NCBI RefSeq assembly: GCF_030272615.1
Contig: NC_081413.1
Coordinates: forward strand, 554,367,136 to 554,431,135
Direction: 5' to 3'
DNA from: Cryptomeria japonica
Lineage: Eukaryota > Streptophyta > Pinopsida > Cupressales > Cupressaceae
Length of the DNA: 64,000 nt
Shown here: piece after piece, positions 1 to 11,964 of the stretch
Layout: the number at the start of each line of letters is the position of its first letter
Numbering within the stretch: position 1 is the first letter of the stretch
Notes under the pieces: generated by a model
Database searches by the model: none
Told to the model about the DNA's origin: nothing
What the model saw: the letters and a program-made list of their open reading frames with translations, nothing else
Program-made: the position numbers and the translations under genes

Positions 1-904
1 TTTGATGTCTCATTTTGCTTGTTTTCTCTTGTGGTCTACTCTATTTTTTATTGGATTATGGATATTACCAATATGAGGATTTTTTTTGGGCTATTCAAGC
101 TTTGATGTTTTGGTTGGTGTATTACCCCCCATTTTTTCTCAATCAACCTAATTAAAAATGTGCAATTTTTTGGGTTATCAAGCTCTCGATATACCTTGTC
201 CTTATACAATTTTTCAATCACTTTAAATCCTTGCTCATTTTCATCAAAAAGTTGCTAACTCTCAATATTGTCATCTTTTTTGAATTGTCAATATTTACCT
301 TAACCTTGTCCATTTTGATGTGCATTCCTTTCCCCCTTAATTATCAAAACCCTACTTATTCATTAAGAAAATTCTCAAATCTTTTGACCTCTTTGTCTTT
401 TGGTATCTACTCTCCCTCCTTTCTTTATTTTCCCATTTATCCTTGGCATCCCTAATCCTTGAAGTCCAATATTAAAAATCCACCTAAGTGTTAATTCAAT
501 GGACTTTTGGGCTAATGGACTACCTTTCATCCTCCTTTTAACATCATTCCCTTTGTTGCTTAGATCCCTAAACCCCTGCCAAGGTCATTGAAAATAATTT
601 CTAAGTCCAAGACCTATCGAAGTTTTGAATATCACTTTTCCTCAATACCACCATGGCACTTGATATGAATCTTCCTCAACGTCTTGATTTTTGCCATTTC
701 CCTCACCCCTATTCAAATTCTTCTAGGTCCTTCAATTTTTTTTGATTTCCTTTACCTTCTCTCCTTCCTTTTCATGATCGATTCCTAGACATCTTGTTTC
801 AACGCTTCAAGTTGGCAAACTGAAAGGTTCACTAGTTTTCCCATCTGCCAAAATATCAACTTGTCAAAAGTTCCTCGTAGAAATTTGAGCAATTAGACAT
901 GAGA
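1..904. other. AT- and pyrimidine-rich intergenic DNA, no gene seen
   Basis: The stretch is rich in T and C on the + strand and has short open frames only, none with a recognisable protein. It resembles the decayed LTR-like sequence seen elsewhere in the window, but I could not find its boundaries. It ends where the first composite-repeat copy begins (GTAGCACATAATTGCC near 911), a motif also seen near 27886 and 43411. Confidence 0.5.
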
Positions 905-1470
905 AAACATGTAGCACATAATTGCCAATAACCTTGGCATTATTTAACAACTCCTCATTCTCTTATCCTTTGTTCTCCATGAATGCCTACCTGGCGTCAT
1001 TTCAATATGTGTTTAATGATGCTTGTGAATACAACTTATGAAACTCATGTGTGGGAAGGCGATCTCATATTGGCTCAACTCAGTTTCAGAGAGTTCTTGT
1101 GGTGAGTAAAATGAAACTTAAGAATATCTTTTGGTAGAGAAATTCAACACAAAAAGTCTTTTTATGTATGACAAAACTCCATTGTCTTTTTCATGCATTG
1201 AGGGATCAAAGGAAGACAATTCAAATTCTTGTTTATCTCACAACTCCATGAGACTACGTCAATGCATAAAAAATGCTCAACATATATACTTCCGGGGCTT
1301 CAATATGAGTAGCATAGTTGGAGGCAACAATTGCGAAGGGGTGAATGAACATCTTGCTGAAATTATCTCTACGTACTCTCATAGCTTTTGCTGAAATGGC
1401 CTTCTTTGACCACACCCTCCACAAGACTCATCAATTCTCCACTACATGCATGCATTAAGAAGTCTTCATA
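905..1470 (+). repeat. Composite repeat module A, copy 1 (left part)
   Basis: First copy of the roughly 0.8 kb module that recurs at about 5556, 13535, 17573, 18061, 20786, 27876, 43409 and 48225. Shared landmarks are the block CTCCATGAATGCCTACCTG, GATCTCAGATCGGCTCAACT, TGAATGAACATCTTGCTGAA and CTCCACTACATGCATGCAT. The copy is split by a minus-strand LINE derivative and resumes at 3338. Open frames in it are broken differently in each copy, so I treat it as non-coding or long dead. Confidence 0.8.
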
Positions 1471-1482
1471 AAGGCATTTATA

Positions 1483-3337
1483 GTTTTTGAATAAAGGAAA
1501 ACAAGTTTTGAAGGGACCTGAAACCCTATACAAAACAGGTTTTGGAAGGACTTGCAACCCGAACCGAAAGATAAGCCTGAAATTCCACCCAAAGAAATAG
1601 AACACAAATGAGACATGGCACAACCATACAAAATATGGGGGACAACACAAGAAGGACCCCCAACAAGAACCAATGGGCTGCAAAAACTAGCAGCCCCAAC
1701 CCTACTAGGACGAATCACAAATTTGACCTACCCTTGTGGGATTGAAGGGTCATATCAAAAGAGGACTGGGATGATTTAGATTTCTTACTTTTAATGGTAA
1801 TCCATCCCTCATCAAACCTAGCAGCAATCATTTTCCAAGAAGACATGTCCAGAATAGAGGACCTCCCATCATCATGAGGAATAGAGGCAGCATCCAGAGA
1901 GGCAGGGACAACAGAAATATGAGAACCAAACAAAGAACCGGCAATAATCTGGGAAGCGGGAAGGTCATTCATCAAAGAAGAAGATCCAACATCCGTCAAA
2001 CGATCAGTTGGGATGCCACCACAAGCATCCATAGACACCTTAGGTGAAGCAACACCTGAACTAGAGGCAACAACTAGACGCGCAATACTGTCTGCCTGAG
2101 GAACCTATGCAACCACCTGGGAGAAGCTTTTCTTTCAAACAAAACAGTGTTCAGAGGAGGCACCCTTCCACCAAGAAACAAATCTTTTTTCCTTTTTATT
2201 TATTTCACATTGTGCAACAACATGACCAGTCTAGAAGCAATTTCAACATCTAAAGGGGATACCCTCAAAGTCGAGCGGTTGGACCCAGGATCCCAAGGAA
2301 GATTTAATCTCAATCTTAGCTGGGAGCCCTTTGGAAACATCAGTTTAACCAAAATCCAAGCATAAGTAGAGTGATAAATACGGTAAGAATCCTTATCAAT
2401 CATTAAGAATTCACCTAAAGCCTCTCCCACTTCCTCGAGCAAAGAGACTGTCCATAGATGAAGGGGAAGGTTAGGGAGCCTAACCCAGATAAGAATCTCA
2501 TTAAATGAATCAGTAGATGGGTTAAAATCCGAGAACCAAGGTTTAACCATCAAAACAAATTTATCCTCCCAGCTGAAAGGATTGTTACATAAAATTTTTG
2601 ATCTATCCTCTACATGTTCAAATTTAGCAATGAAAAAATCCTTGGCTAAAGGAAAAATGTTAACTGAACCTTTTAAGATCGATTCCCAACTTTGGGAAAT
2701 CCAAGTATGCAACTGAGGAAGGCTTGGCCAAAAGCCCCAAAACCTGCAAATCAATCCATGAGACTCAAACACAGAGGAGTTGTGGATGATCTCCTTTTCA
2801 GTGTCAACAGACACCTTGAAAGCCAAGGGTTTGCACACAGGAACAACTACAAGCCCCAAGCCACGGGCAACCCGATCTGCAGTAGAGGGTGTCGACGGAA
2901 CCGGATCATCGTCCACCATATTAACGACAAGTGCATGATCAATCTTGGACCTGCAAGGTTTAGCCTCAAGGGCAACCTTCTTCTTCACCCCAACAAGGGT
3001 ACCCCCAGGAGGCGGAGTAGACACAACACCCACCCCCAAAGAGGGAAAGGTTCGCGTTGAAGGTGGTAGTCGAGCATTTGAAGCGGGAGATGAAGAACTC
3101 CCCGAACCCCCTACCTTGGCACATATAGAAACCCACGGAGATCCCCCATTCATAGCACACTGAGGGGAAACACCATCGACACCAGGGGAGCGAACGAGAG
3201 CCACAGGCAAGACAACAACCTCACCAGGGGAATGAGCAAGAGGCATGACGACAACAACAACCGACCGTAGGGCATCAACATATGACATCCTTACCCATGA
3301 CATTGTTACTGGATACAATTATGATAATTAATGGATC
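1483..3337 (-). mobile_element. ORF1-only LINE derivative, minus strand, with target-site duplication
   Basis: An insertion of about 1.86 kb splits module A. It is flanked by a near-perfect 12-bp direct repeat, AAGGCATTTATA (1471-1482) and AAGGCAGTTATA (3338-3349), matching the site in unbroken sister copies. On the minus strand it starts just before an ORF1 reading frame and ends in TCAAAAAC, the same 3' end as the other LINE derivative at 28690-30495. There is no endonuclease or reverse transcriptase. Because 5' truncation would remove ORF1 first, having ORF1 plus a 3' end but no ORF2 means internal deletion or a dedicated ORF1-only family. Confidence 0.75.
1715..3318 (-). pseudogene. LINE ORF1-like protein, DUF4283 plus zinc knuckle, frameshifted
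   Basis: The minus-strand frame from 3318 runs 372 codons. The first ~180 residues are low-complexity Pro/Val/Ser-rich. From about residue 185 the DUF4283 fold typical of plant LINE ORF1 proteins follows, with the hallmark WVRLPNLPLHLW. Near 2250 the frame is lost: the zinc knuckle (C-x2-C-x4-H-x4-C, with TGHVVAQC visible) lies one frame over with two stops inside, followed by a WWKGA motif also present in the second copy (WWKDA). A further open tail runs to 1715. ORF1 proteins bind element RNA; this copy cannot make an intact one. Confidence 0.75.
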
Positions 3338-4174
3338 AAGGCAGTTATAGTTTTTTTGGCTAACTTTTAGCATTATATGCTGGCATTCATTATAGCATTA
3401 GTGAGTCATAATTATTGAAATTCACAATTAACACCTAAATTCACTATTTAATTGTAGTAGTCAACTTCATTTAAAATGCTTAATATTTAATGTAGTAGTC
3501 AACGTCATTTAAAATGCTTATAAAAGGGGGTAGAATTTTGTTTTGTCATAATTTTTACCCATGAAGAGAACTTATAGTCAATGCAAAGCATTTTTCAAGA
3601 CAATTCCAACAAGTAATTGGAAGCCTAGTTTTGATCTCATAGTAGAGCTCTTTTTTAAATTATAGTGCATTTGATAGTATAGAGCAATATGAAAAGATCT
3701 TGAGAGAATATCATTTTTATATTAGTGATGATCAAACATTCTATAAAGTTTGTGTCAAGTTTCTTTTAAATTTTTTATGGTAATTTGAGTAGCAAACCTC
3801 ATATTTGGTTAGCATATCACATAATCAAATGAATGCTCATCATAATTTAAGAATTCATAGATGTTATATTGGTTAGTTGGGATGTATAAGATGAGTGGTG
3901 TTGAACATATATAAAATTTTTTTGAGGTAAAACATTGAAAAGGGCAGCATGCATTAAAAGAGTCTTAGCATGTGAATAATTGAAGTACAAAGATAGTACA
4001 AAGTTGATAGATGCAACATCCATCGTCAAATGATGCAGTTCTCTATAATAGATCCAAGTAATGAAGGTGTTCTTTCGTTCTTTATGTATAGAATTATTTC
4101 AAATGAGTATAATTCAAAGAGTGGTTTGATGAATGGTGAATTATAATTTTAAACCCACATGAGATGTATCAATT
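3338..4174 (+). repeat. Module A copy 1 (right part) with decayed transposase C-terminal remnant
   Basis: Resumes the interrupted module, including TATAAAAGGGGG at 3520-3531 and then AT-rich sequence. From about 3660 to 4090 it matches the 3' part of the transposase-like remnant found at 8760-9180 and 32900-33310 (blocks reading YISDDQT and, further on, a Lys/Arg-rich region), with many stops. The central coding region (module B) is missing here, so this is an internally deleted copy. Confidence 0.7.
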
Positions 4175-5095
4175 TTGGTTCTAATTTCAGTCTTATGGTA
4201 TCATTTTGTCCCAATTTTGGTCAAGGCGACATCAATTTGTCCTTATTTCGATCCTATGACATCATTTTGTTCCCATTCTTATCCTAATGGCATCAATTTG
4301 TTCAAAACCTTGTCCTACAACATCATTTTATCCCAATTTCATGTCCTTTGGTATCAATCAACCCCATTTGGTTCTATGACATCAATTTGACCTAATCATT
4401 GTCCCTCGATGTCAATTTGACCTAATTATCCTCTTAGGGCTAATTAATTAATTAATTAAATAAGCCTCTTCTATGCTAACACATCCCTCTTGGATAAATA
4501 AATTTCCTAATTCCCCTTTTCACAATTAAATGAAATATTTAATTATCTAATTCTGATTTTAAAAAAATAAAATTATTTTTTATTAATTTCCACCTCCATT
4601 TTGAGCTTCACTTCTAACTAGCCTTATCTCTTCCACTTTCCCGATTTCCTTCACTTAACCCCAATTGCCTTCTATTTTGTTCTCCACTTAGAAATGACAT
4701 ATTTCCTATTTTGATTCCACTTAACTTGTCTTCACTCTTAATCTCGTCCATAGATTCAAATTAATTTTGCCTGTCCATTTGGTCCTCAATTTCTATAAAT
4801 TTTCCTCTTTTTGCTTATTCTCGCAACCACGTTTTTGAATATCCTTGCGCTCACACTGCTTAATTACCTTGATTTTTATTATTAATTGTGCTCACCTAAT
4901 TGAAAGCTACAAATCATTAGAGGAGAAAGAAAAAACAATGGAGACGCATTGTTGGTGAAATCACTTTGAGCTTATGTTATTTGCATTTCATTTTGGTGTC
5001 TTTGTTGGTTTGATTAGGTTATTATACATGTTGTTTAGCTTTCGTGGTTAGTTTATGAACTTCATGTTTGCTTCTAATCGATTTCCTATTTGACA
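4175..5095 (+). repeat. Inserted repeat C, copy 1
   Basis: One of three ~0.95 kb copies (also 14504-15467 and 19342-20314) sitting at the same point of the composite repeat, between ATGTATCAACTTT and AGAAGCACTTCAAC; sister copies near 33405 and 44815 lack it. The left third is a degenerate ~33-bp tandem repeat built on CATCAATTTGTCCCAATTT. The middle is ATTTATTTAATTA-rich, and the right part ends near a conserved GGAGAAAGAAAGAACAATGG. Copies run from TGTCCC to GCA/ACA, which suggests a solo LTR, but no target duplication is visible and the three copies probably amplified together. Confidence 0.6.
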
Positions 5096-5555
5096 AGAAG
5101 CACTTCAACTCATGAAGATGGAATCATTAATTGACTTTGAACATATCTTGGATCTAGTTCAACTAAGTATTACAAATTCACAAAAAATATTTTTAATATT
5201 ATTATGTAGTGTTTTATCATTTATTAAATTTTTTTATTTAATATATAATTTAATATAGGCTTATGCTTATACCAATTATTGTATATGAAGAAAAAAAGGA
5301 AAAAAGAGTATATCATTCTTGTCATTGTGTTGAGCAAAAAAAGAAATTTGGATCCCCTATCATAGATGGATAAGGCATGTAGTATCTTATATGATTGTTG
5401 GTTGTTATTGAAATATGTATTAAAATATCCCCAATGAATATGTTTGAAGTGTGGTTGTTAAAATACACCCATAATAAAATTATTCATTATTCTAACCTTC
5501 TTATGACATCAAATGTTCAACTCATCAAGTATGAGGTAGATTGTTGAATAATAGC
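5096..5555 (+). repeat. Composite repeat tail after C1
   Basis: Tail segment shared with 9725-10190, 15468-15925, 20315-20785, 33413-33540/36430-36606 and 44815-45330 (landmarks GAAGATGGAATCATTAATTG, CCTATCATAGATGGATAAGG, TGGCATCAAATGTTCAACTC). Fragments such as RWIRHVVSYMIGG recur in all copies, which hints at an old coding region, but stops and frameshifts are everywhere and I do not recognise the protein. Confidence 0.6.
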
Positions 5556-6330
5556 TTGCTTATCCTTTGTTCTCCATGAATGCACACCTGAGGTCATTTC
5601 AATACATTTTTAGCGATGCCTGTGAATACAACTTATGAAACTCATATGTGAGATGGAGATCTCAGATCGGCTCAACTCAGTTTCTGAGAGTTTTTGTGGT
5701 GAGTAAAAGGAAAATTAACGATATCTTTAGCTAGAGAAATTCAACACAAAAGGTTTTTTTCTCTATGAGAAGCTCCATTGTCTGCTAGATTTTCATGCAT
5801 TGATGAATCAAAGAAAGACAATTCATATTCTTGTTTATCTGACAACTCCATGAGACTGAACACATGCCCAACATACTTGTGGGGCTTGGACATGAGTAAC
5901 ATAGTTTGAGGCAAGCATTGCACAGTCTTAGTGAATGAAGATCTTGTTGGAATTTTGTCCACAAGACTAAGTCAATTCTCCACTACATGCATGAACATCT
6001 TGAGTGAATGAACAACTTTTCCTTGTCAACACTTGCAATGGCCTTCTTTGACCACGCCCTCCACAAGAATCAGTCCATTCTCCACTACATGCATGTATAA
6101 AGGAGTCTTCACCAAGACAGTCAGTGCTTTTTTTGCTACCTTTTAGCATTATATGCTGACATTCATTGTAGCATTAATGAGTCATAATTGCTCAAATTCA
6201 CAATTAACACCTAAATTCACTATTTAATGGTAGTAGTCAACTGCATTTAAACTACTTACTATTCAAAGGTAGTAATCAATTTCATTTAAAATGCTTATAT
6301 TTATCAACTTAAATATATATAGTTCTTATT
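5556..6330 (+). repeat. Composite repeat module A, copy 2
   Basis: Starts directly after the tail of copy 1, so the two copies are head-to-tail. It contains an internal direct repeat of the CTCCACTACATGCATG block (around 5978 and 6079). It leads into the longest preserved copy of the transposase-like region. Confidence 0.75.
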
Positions 6331-9272
6331 TGTAACATTTGAGAATAGATTTCTTCCAACCATATTACATTTGTAAAAACGTTGTAGGAAAATGTAGAAA
6401 AGAGGTATTTTTTTCTAATCGAATCAATTTGTATCTAATGAAATAGAATTGATGTGAAATTTATTTGTTTAAAATGTACTCCACAATTGTCTAATGAGAG
6501 ACAATTAGAAATAATTTACATGTTTATTAAAAGTTAATGCAAAATTATTTGATGAGAGGTAATTGAATCTAATTATCCATTTTTATATTAAAGTTTTAAT
6601 TTATTTTTATTTTGGTGTTTGTGATGTATTTTCTATTTTTGGTTGTCATATTTATTTTACAAGTACTCTTATAGGTGTGTTTTAATTAAGAATGTAACCT
6701 AGTTCTCATGTTATGAATGTAGGTGCTTTAATGTTCATATATATTTATAATATGATTTTATGGTGCCATGTTAGTGGTTTTCATTATGTATTAGATTTAT
6801 ATTTTCTTATTATTTCATGATTTATCTTGCATGATTAGGCTAATATCCATGTCTTATTCATTAGCTAATCTTTATGTCTTATTCATCATCCTCATTATAC
6901 TCAACTTTGTGATGTATAAAAGCTGGTTGCTAATCTAATTTTATTGATAAGTCATGTTTTGACTAATTTTTTTAATTTTTTTTTCAGGTTTTGTATTTGT
7001 ATTGATAATTATCAATCATTATTTTTATTATTTTGACCAATTATGCATTATTGATATGTTCAACATCATTATAGGGAACTGACATCAGAGGAGAGTGTAG
7101 TAGAGAACGTAAAGAAAAGAGAATGAATAAGGCATTTTCATGAAAATAAAAAATAAACCCCATTTATGAAGTTATGCCATATTTTCTAATTTAGTTGGAT
7201 CATGAAATGTCTATTCATGACATGAAAGAGAAGAATTCAAAGAAATAAAGGTAATGGAAGTATAAACTATGTGCAACTAAAAAATTGAATACCAGAGTTG
7301 AAGGTATGTCCTCTTTACCATCTCAATATGATATTGAAAAAATTATTCAAATGCCAATTGAATTTAATTGATTGACCTATTAAAAACACAATAAATATAC
7401 CTATTTTTTTAAGATGAACAAAATTTGTGTAATGAAGAAAATTTGTGTAATGAAGAAAGTTTATCATTCAATACACCTCTTACAATTTTGTGTAAAACAT
7501 TTTTTTTTATTGAAATTGACGAGAAAATTTTAAAATCAATTGTTGATAAGATCCTTTAACATACTTATAGAAGAAACATTAATAGAAAGTGCAAAATATA
7601 TATTTTTAAATTAAATGAAATGTAAGGATGTCAATTATTTTTTGATATAATGAGAAATATTAGTCTTAGATCTATAATAAAGATTCTTGGTCTAAGAACA
7701 TCAAATATTATGTCTATTTTAAATAATCTAATTAATGCATATGAAAGAGTGGGTTCAACCTCGCATATGCCAAAGACAATAATTTTACATGGGATGTAAT
7801 CACATCAACTCTATTAAGTAATAAAAACTATATATTGTGTAACAAGAAATACAAGTAAAAAAAAACCTAATAAAAACGAACTATGACCACTCTTTGCTAG
7901 AATCCCTAAGAAGATAAAGTTGTAACTTTGAAGCCTTGAAACATCTAATTAAATAATTCAAAAGAATAACATAAGAGTATCATCTAATAAAAAAGATGTT
8001 GTAAAGGAAGAATTGGTCATTAAAATTATGAGCAACATCTAAAAGAAATTGGATATGAATCAAACACATTTTTTATCCAACTTTGTAGAGATGCATCTTC
8101 AAATAAATATTAGTTAAAGGTATTTTGAAATGGGAAAAAAATGTCAAAATGAAGTACACACAAACAACTTCTTTTTATAGAGTTCATATTGAAGCTTCTA
8201 ATAATTATGATGTTTTTCAATGGAAATGCATATGTTTGCATGCTAATGAGATTTTGTAAGAGTGTTTAATAGGAGTTCTACTTAGAATAGCAAGAAAATT
8301 TATTAAAGAGTAGATACAATTATTAAAGAAAAAATCATGTTTGGATGGAACATGTGATAGTTGTTGTGGTTTACAATGTTTGAGTAATTGTGTACCCATG
8401 GATAAAGCACGTGCAATTAAAGATGAAATAGTAAATTTAAGAAAAATATGAATTAGTAGAATACACATTAAAATATGGTAAAGAGGTAAAATGTGTAAAT
8501 TAGTGAGTGAAAAAATATTTGTATATCAATTTATATGTATTTTTTGATAGAATATAGTGTATGGCTATGCAAGACATATACATAGAGCTCAATGGTTGGA
8601 CTTGCAATTAAAATATACAAGGACAAATTTCCTCTTCACACTAGATCATTTCAATTATATACCCCGAAAAAAACTATACACTACAAATATATAATGAAGT
8701 TAGACCACAATACAACTCCATTTAGGTTTCTATATTTTTGTATATAGCATTCTTTCATGCACTTGATAGTATATATCAATATGAAAAGTTCTTGAGGTCC
8801 AATATCATTTTTATATTAGTGATGATCAAACACATTCTATTAAGTTTGTGTCAGGTTTCTTTTAAAATTTTTATGGTAATTTGAGTAGAAAACATCACAT
8901 TTGGTCAACATATGATATGGCCAAATGAATGCTCATCATAATTTAAGAATTCATAGATTTTCTATTTGTTGAGTGGGATGTATAAGATGAGTGGTGCTAA
9001 GCATATATAGAATTTCTTTGAGGTAAAACATTGAAAAGGGGGACATGTATCAAAAGAGACTTAGCATGAAAAAAATTGAAGTACAAAAATAGTGTAGAGT
9101 TGATAGATGCAACATCCATTGTCAAATGGTGTAGTTCTCTATAATAGATTCAAGTAATGAAGGTTTTCTTTCGTTCTTCATATATATATTTTATTTCAAA
9201 TGAGTATGATTCAAAAAGTGATTTGATGAATGATGCATTATAAGTTTAAACCCACATGAAATGTATCAACTT
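6331..9272 (+). pseudogene. Decayed transposase-like coding region (modules B and T), copy 1
   Basis: AT-rich sequence matching 30510-33400 over its whole length. In the + frames, with stops and shifts, conserved blocks are readable: a cysteine cluster with C-x4-C-x2-CC-x3-C-x3-C at 8336-8400, then YGYARHIHRAQWLDLQ near 8565, then (allowing shifts) an NEV-x-S block followed by VSIFV near 8690-8750, and YISDDQT near 8812. This order resembles a family of uncharacterised, probably transposon-encoded plant proteins with a motif of the AENYT...NEV.SQ type followed by a GKG-rich region. The family link is from memory and unverified. It is non-functional here. Confidence 0.55.
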
Positions 9273-9275
9273 TTA

Positions 9276-9721
9276 CCCCATGTCCCCATGCGGTTGCTTA
9301 TCAACATTTTCTGCTTAAATTTAAGCAGCTACAATGTTCCCATGTAAATTTTTAATTAGGCAAAAAGGATTAATTGGAATCTTCCCCTATTTTAGTGGAG
9401 CAACAGTTGCTTAAAAGTTGAAAATAAGCTTTGAAAAAAAGGGGGGCTATAAATAAGCAGTGGCTGCTTATTGAAAAAACAGGCATGTGGCTTTACCATA
9501 TTTGTTTCCTCTCCTTTCTATTTGCCTATAATTTTGCCTACAATTTTTATTTGTAAAAATATTACTAATAATTTCACTTACAAAAATGATTTAAAATGAT
9601 TGCATAAAAGTAAGCAGCCATTTTAGTTTCCAGGGGGCCACCTGCTCCACAAATTACTCCTAAAAAAGTTGAGAGCTACTGCTAGTCAAAATAAGCTAAG
9701 TAGCAACATGGGGACATACCC
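9276..9721. mobile_element. MITE (Tourist/Harbinger-like), 446 bp, TTA target duplication
   Basis: The element is flanked by TTA (9273-9275 and 9722-9724). Empty sites in sister copies near 33405 and 44815 read CAACTTTTAGA(A/C)GC without it, so the insertion boundary is read directly. The ends are imperfect inverted repeats sharing ATGTCCCCATG (from 9280 at the left, and as its complement ending near 9718). A 3-bp TTA duplication and small non-coding body fit PIF/Harbinger MITEs. The internal GCTTA/TAAGC-rich sequence has no open frame of note. Confidence 0.8.
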
Positions 9722-9724
9722 TTA

Positions 9725-10260
9725 GAAGCACTTCAACTCATTAATATGGAATCATTAATTGACTTTGAACATATCCTAGATCTACTTCAACTAATAATTA
9801 TAGATTCAAATTTTTTATTAAATCTTACTATGTAGTATTTTAATCATTTATCAAATATATTATTTAATATAGGGTATGCTTATACAAATTTGTAAATGAA
9901 GAAAATAAAAAGGAATATTGCATTGAGAAAAAATGAAGTTGGAATCTCCTATCATAGATGGATAAGGCATGCAGTTTCCTATATGATTGGTGGTTGTTAT
10001 TGGATGTGGATTAAAAGGTCCCCAATGAATAAGTTTGAAGTGTGGTTGTCTAAGTAATTTGACACACACAAGAAAATTATTCGTTATTCTAGACTTCTTA
10101 TGGAATCAAATATTCAACTCATCAAGTATGGGATTGATTGTTGATGAATAACTTGTACAAAGTTCAAAAGTCTAACAACAAAGTAATAGTTAACACTATA
10201 AAGAGTAGAGTGGATCTACAAGGTTTATTGGATTCAATTGATAGAATAACACAAAGATTG
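9725..10260 (+). repeat. Composite repeat tail, copy 2
   Basis: Continues the composite repeat after the MITE with the same landmarks as 5096-5555, ending with AGTAATAGTTAACACTATAA then AGTAGAGTGGATCTACAAGG. This is an uninterrupted version of the site where the large TIR element at 36610 inserted, so it serves as an empty site. Confidence 0.7.
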
Positions 10261-11964
10261 TACTAGTTTGTAACTATGTATGTTTGTACTTATTGACTTA
10301 TTTGATTTAAGTATGCTAAGCACTTCTTAATATAGGACTTTTCTTTTATTATATTATGTGTGCTTCTTAATTTTTGAACCACTATCTAACTCTGAAATAA
10401 TTTAGTTTTTTAGGATTTATCTTTGATTAATGAGAAAATTTATTGCATTAATACTTCTCTCATCATTTAAATCATTGCAACATTTGTATGATTTAACTAT
10501 TTCTTCGAGGAATTCTTCTTTTTCTAATTATTCACTTTAAAATTTTGAAATTATTAAACAAAATAATAAACCCAAATTTCCTAAACATACTAGGTTGATA
10601 TATAGATTTTCAATTTTTTAATAGTTAAAATTCTTTCGACACCTACAACTACTTCTTAATTCTTAAGGATTCATTAAACTAATTAAATGACTATTACAAT
10701 ATTTCTATGGAGTCTAGTAGTGGTGTAGTAGATCTTGTTCATGTGCTTAGGGAAATCATTGGCATCTCTTCGTCAATGAGTAGGGATTTCTAGTCTATTA
10801 CTTTATTGTGATTATTTCACCCCTCACATACCTAATCTCTACAAAATTATACCATCTAAAAAGTTTCATCAATCTAAAGCAATAGTAATTTTATTTCATG
10901 CTTGAAAATTTTATTTTACTATTACAATATTCAATTTGGTCTTCCTACTAATAATTTATTCACTCATTTATAACCATATTTCTATGTTGAATTGACTAAT
11001 TTTCTTAGTTCTAGTAAAGGTTAAAAGAGACTATAATTATTGAACTAATTCACTTTCATGTTGAAAATTTTATCTATTCTTAAATTATTGACCTTATTGA
11101 ATCTTTAAGAAGTATCCTCACAAGGTCATAAATGTACTTGAAAGGTTTCTATGTATTCTTATATCTAAGCAATTTTGCCCCCCTCAAAGAAGTGTTAGAA
11201 AAATACCACCTATAACACCTCATTTGATAGTTCCTCAATAAAATGACATGAAAACTTGAATCCTTTATCCTATGTAGATCAAGAGGATGAGCTACCAACC
11301 ATTCATTAAATTTTTGTTCCCCTTTCAGTAGGGAAGAGTAGTAATATGCATATTTGCCTCTTCAAGGATCAATAATTTGGATGAGCTACCTATCATTTCA
11401 TTAAATGTCTATTCCATTTTCAGTAGGGAAGAGTCTACTACTCTATTTAAAATTAGAGCGATGAAATATTTAATAAATGTATGCTTTTTAACCTTTTTAC
11501 TAGTATAGACATGTCACTTGGGACGTGCAAAGATGTAATGACCATATAAAATTAGAGAAAAATAAAGAAAATGTGATCACTATAAAACCATAAAGAGAGT
11601 TGTTATGACAATCTTATATAGAACAACTCTAGGAAAACATTTTAAACATTTGAATGGAAGAAATAACTAAATTTAAGTGTATTAATTCTATAAAAACATA
11701 AGGGAGTGATGATAAATGAAAAAATGAGATAATTTGATGTTAGACTAAAATTGCAAATTAAGAGTTTAAAGTGAAAAAGTTGTCAAAAAGTTGCTACATG
11801 CTCGATAAACTTGCATGAATCCATAAATAAATAAAATTTGGGTTTGGAATAAAATATATTATATTATTTAAAACATATCTAGATGTATATTTAACTTTAA
11901 AAATATAAAGATTTGGCTTTACACAAAAAGTTATATAAGTCATAAAAATTATAGAAGTTCATAT
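10261..11964 (+). repeat. Composite repeat module D, left part, copy 1
   Basis: AT-rich sequence repeated at 42100-42960 and 45470-47040 (landmarks CTTCTTAATATAG, GAAAATTTATTGCATTAATAC, CATACTAGGTTGATAT, ATTTCTATGG, GAGCTACC). No credible reading frame. Confidence 0.65.
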
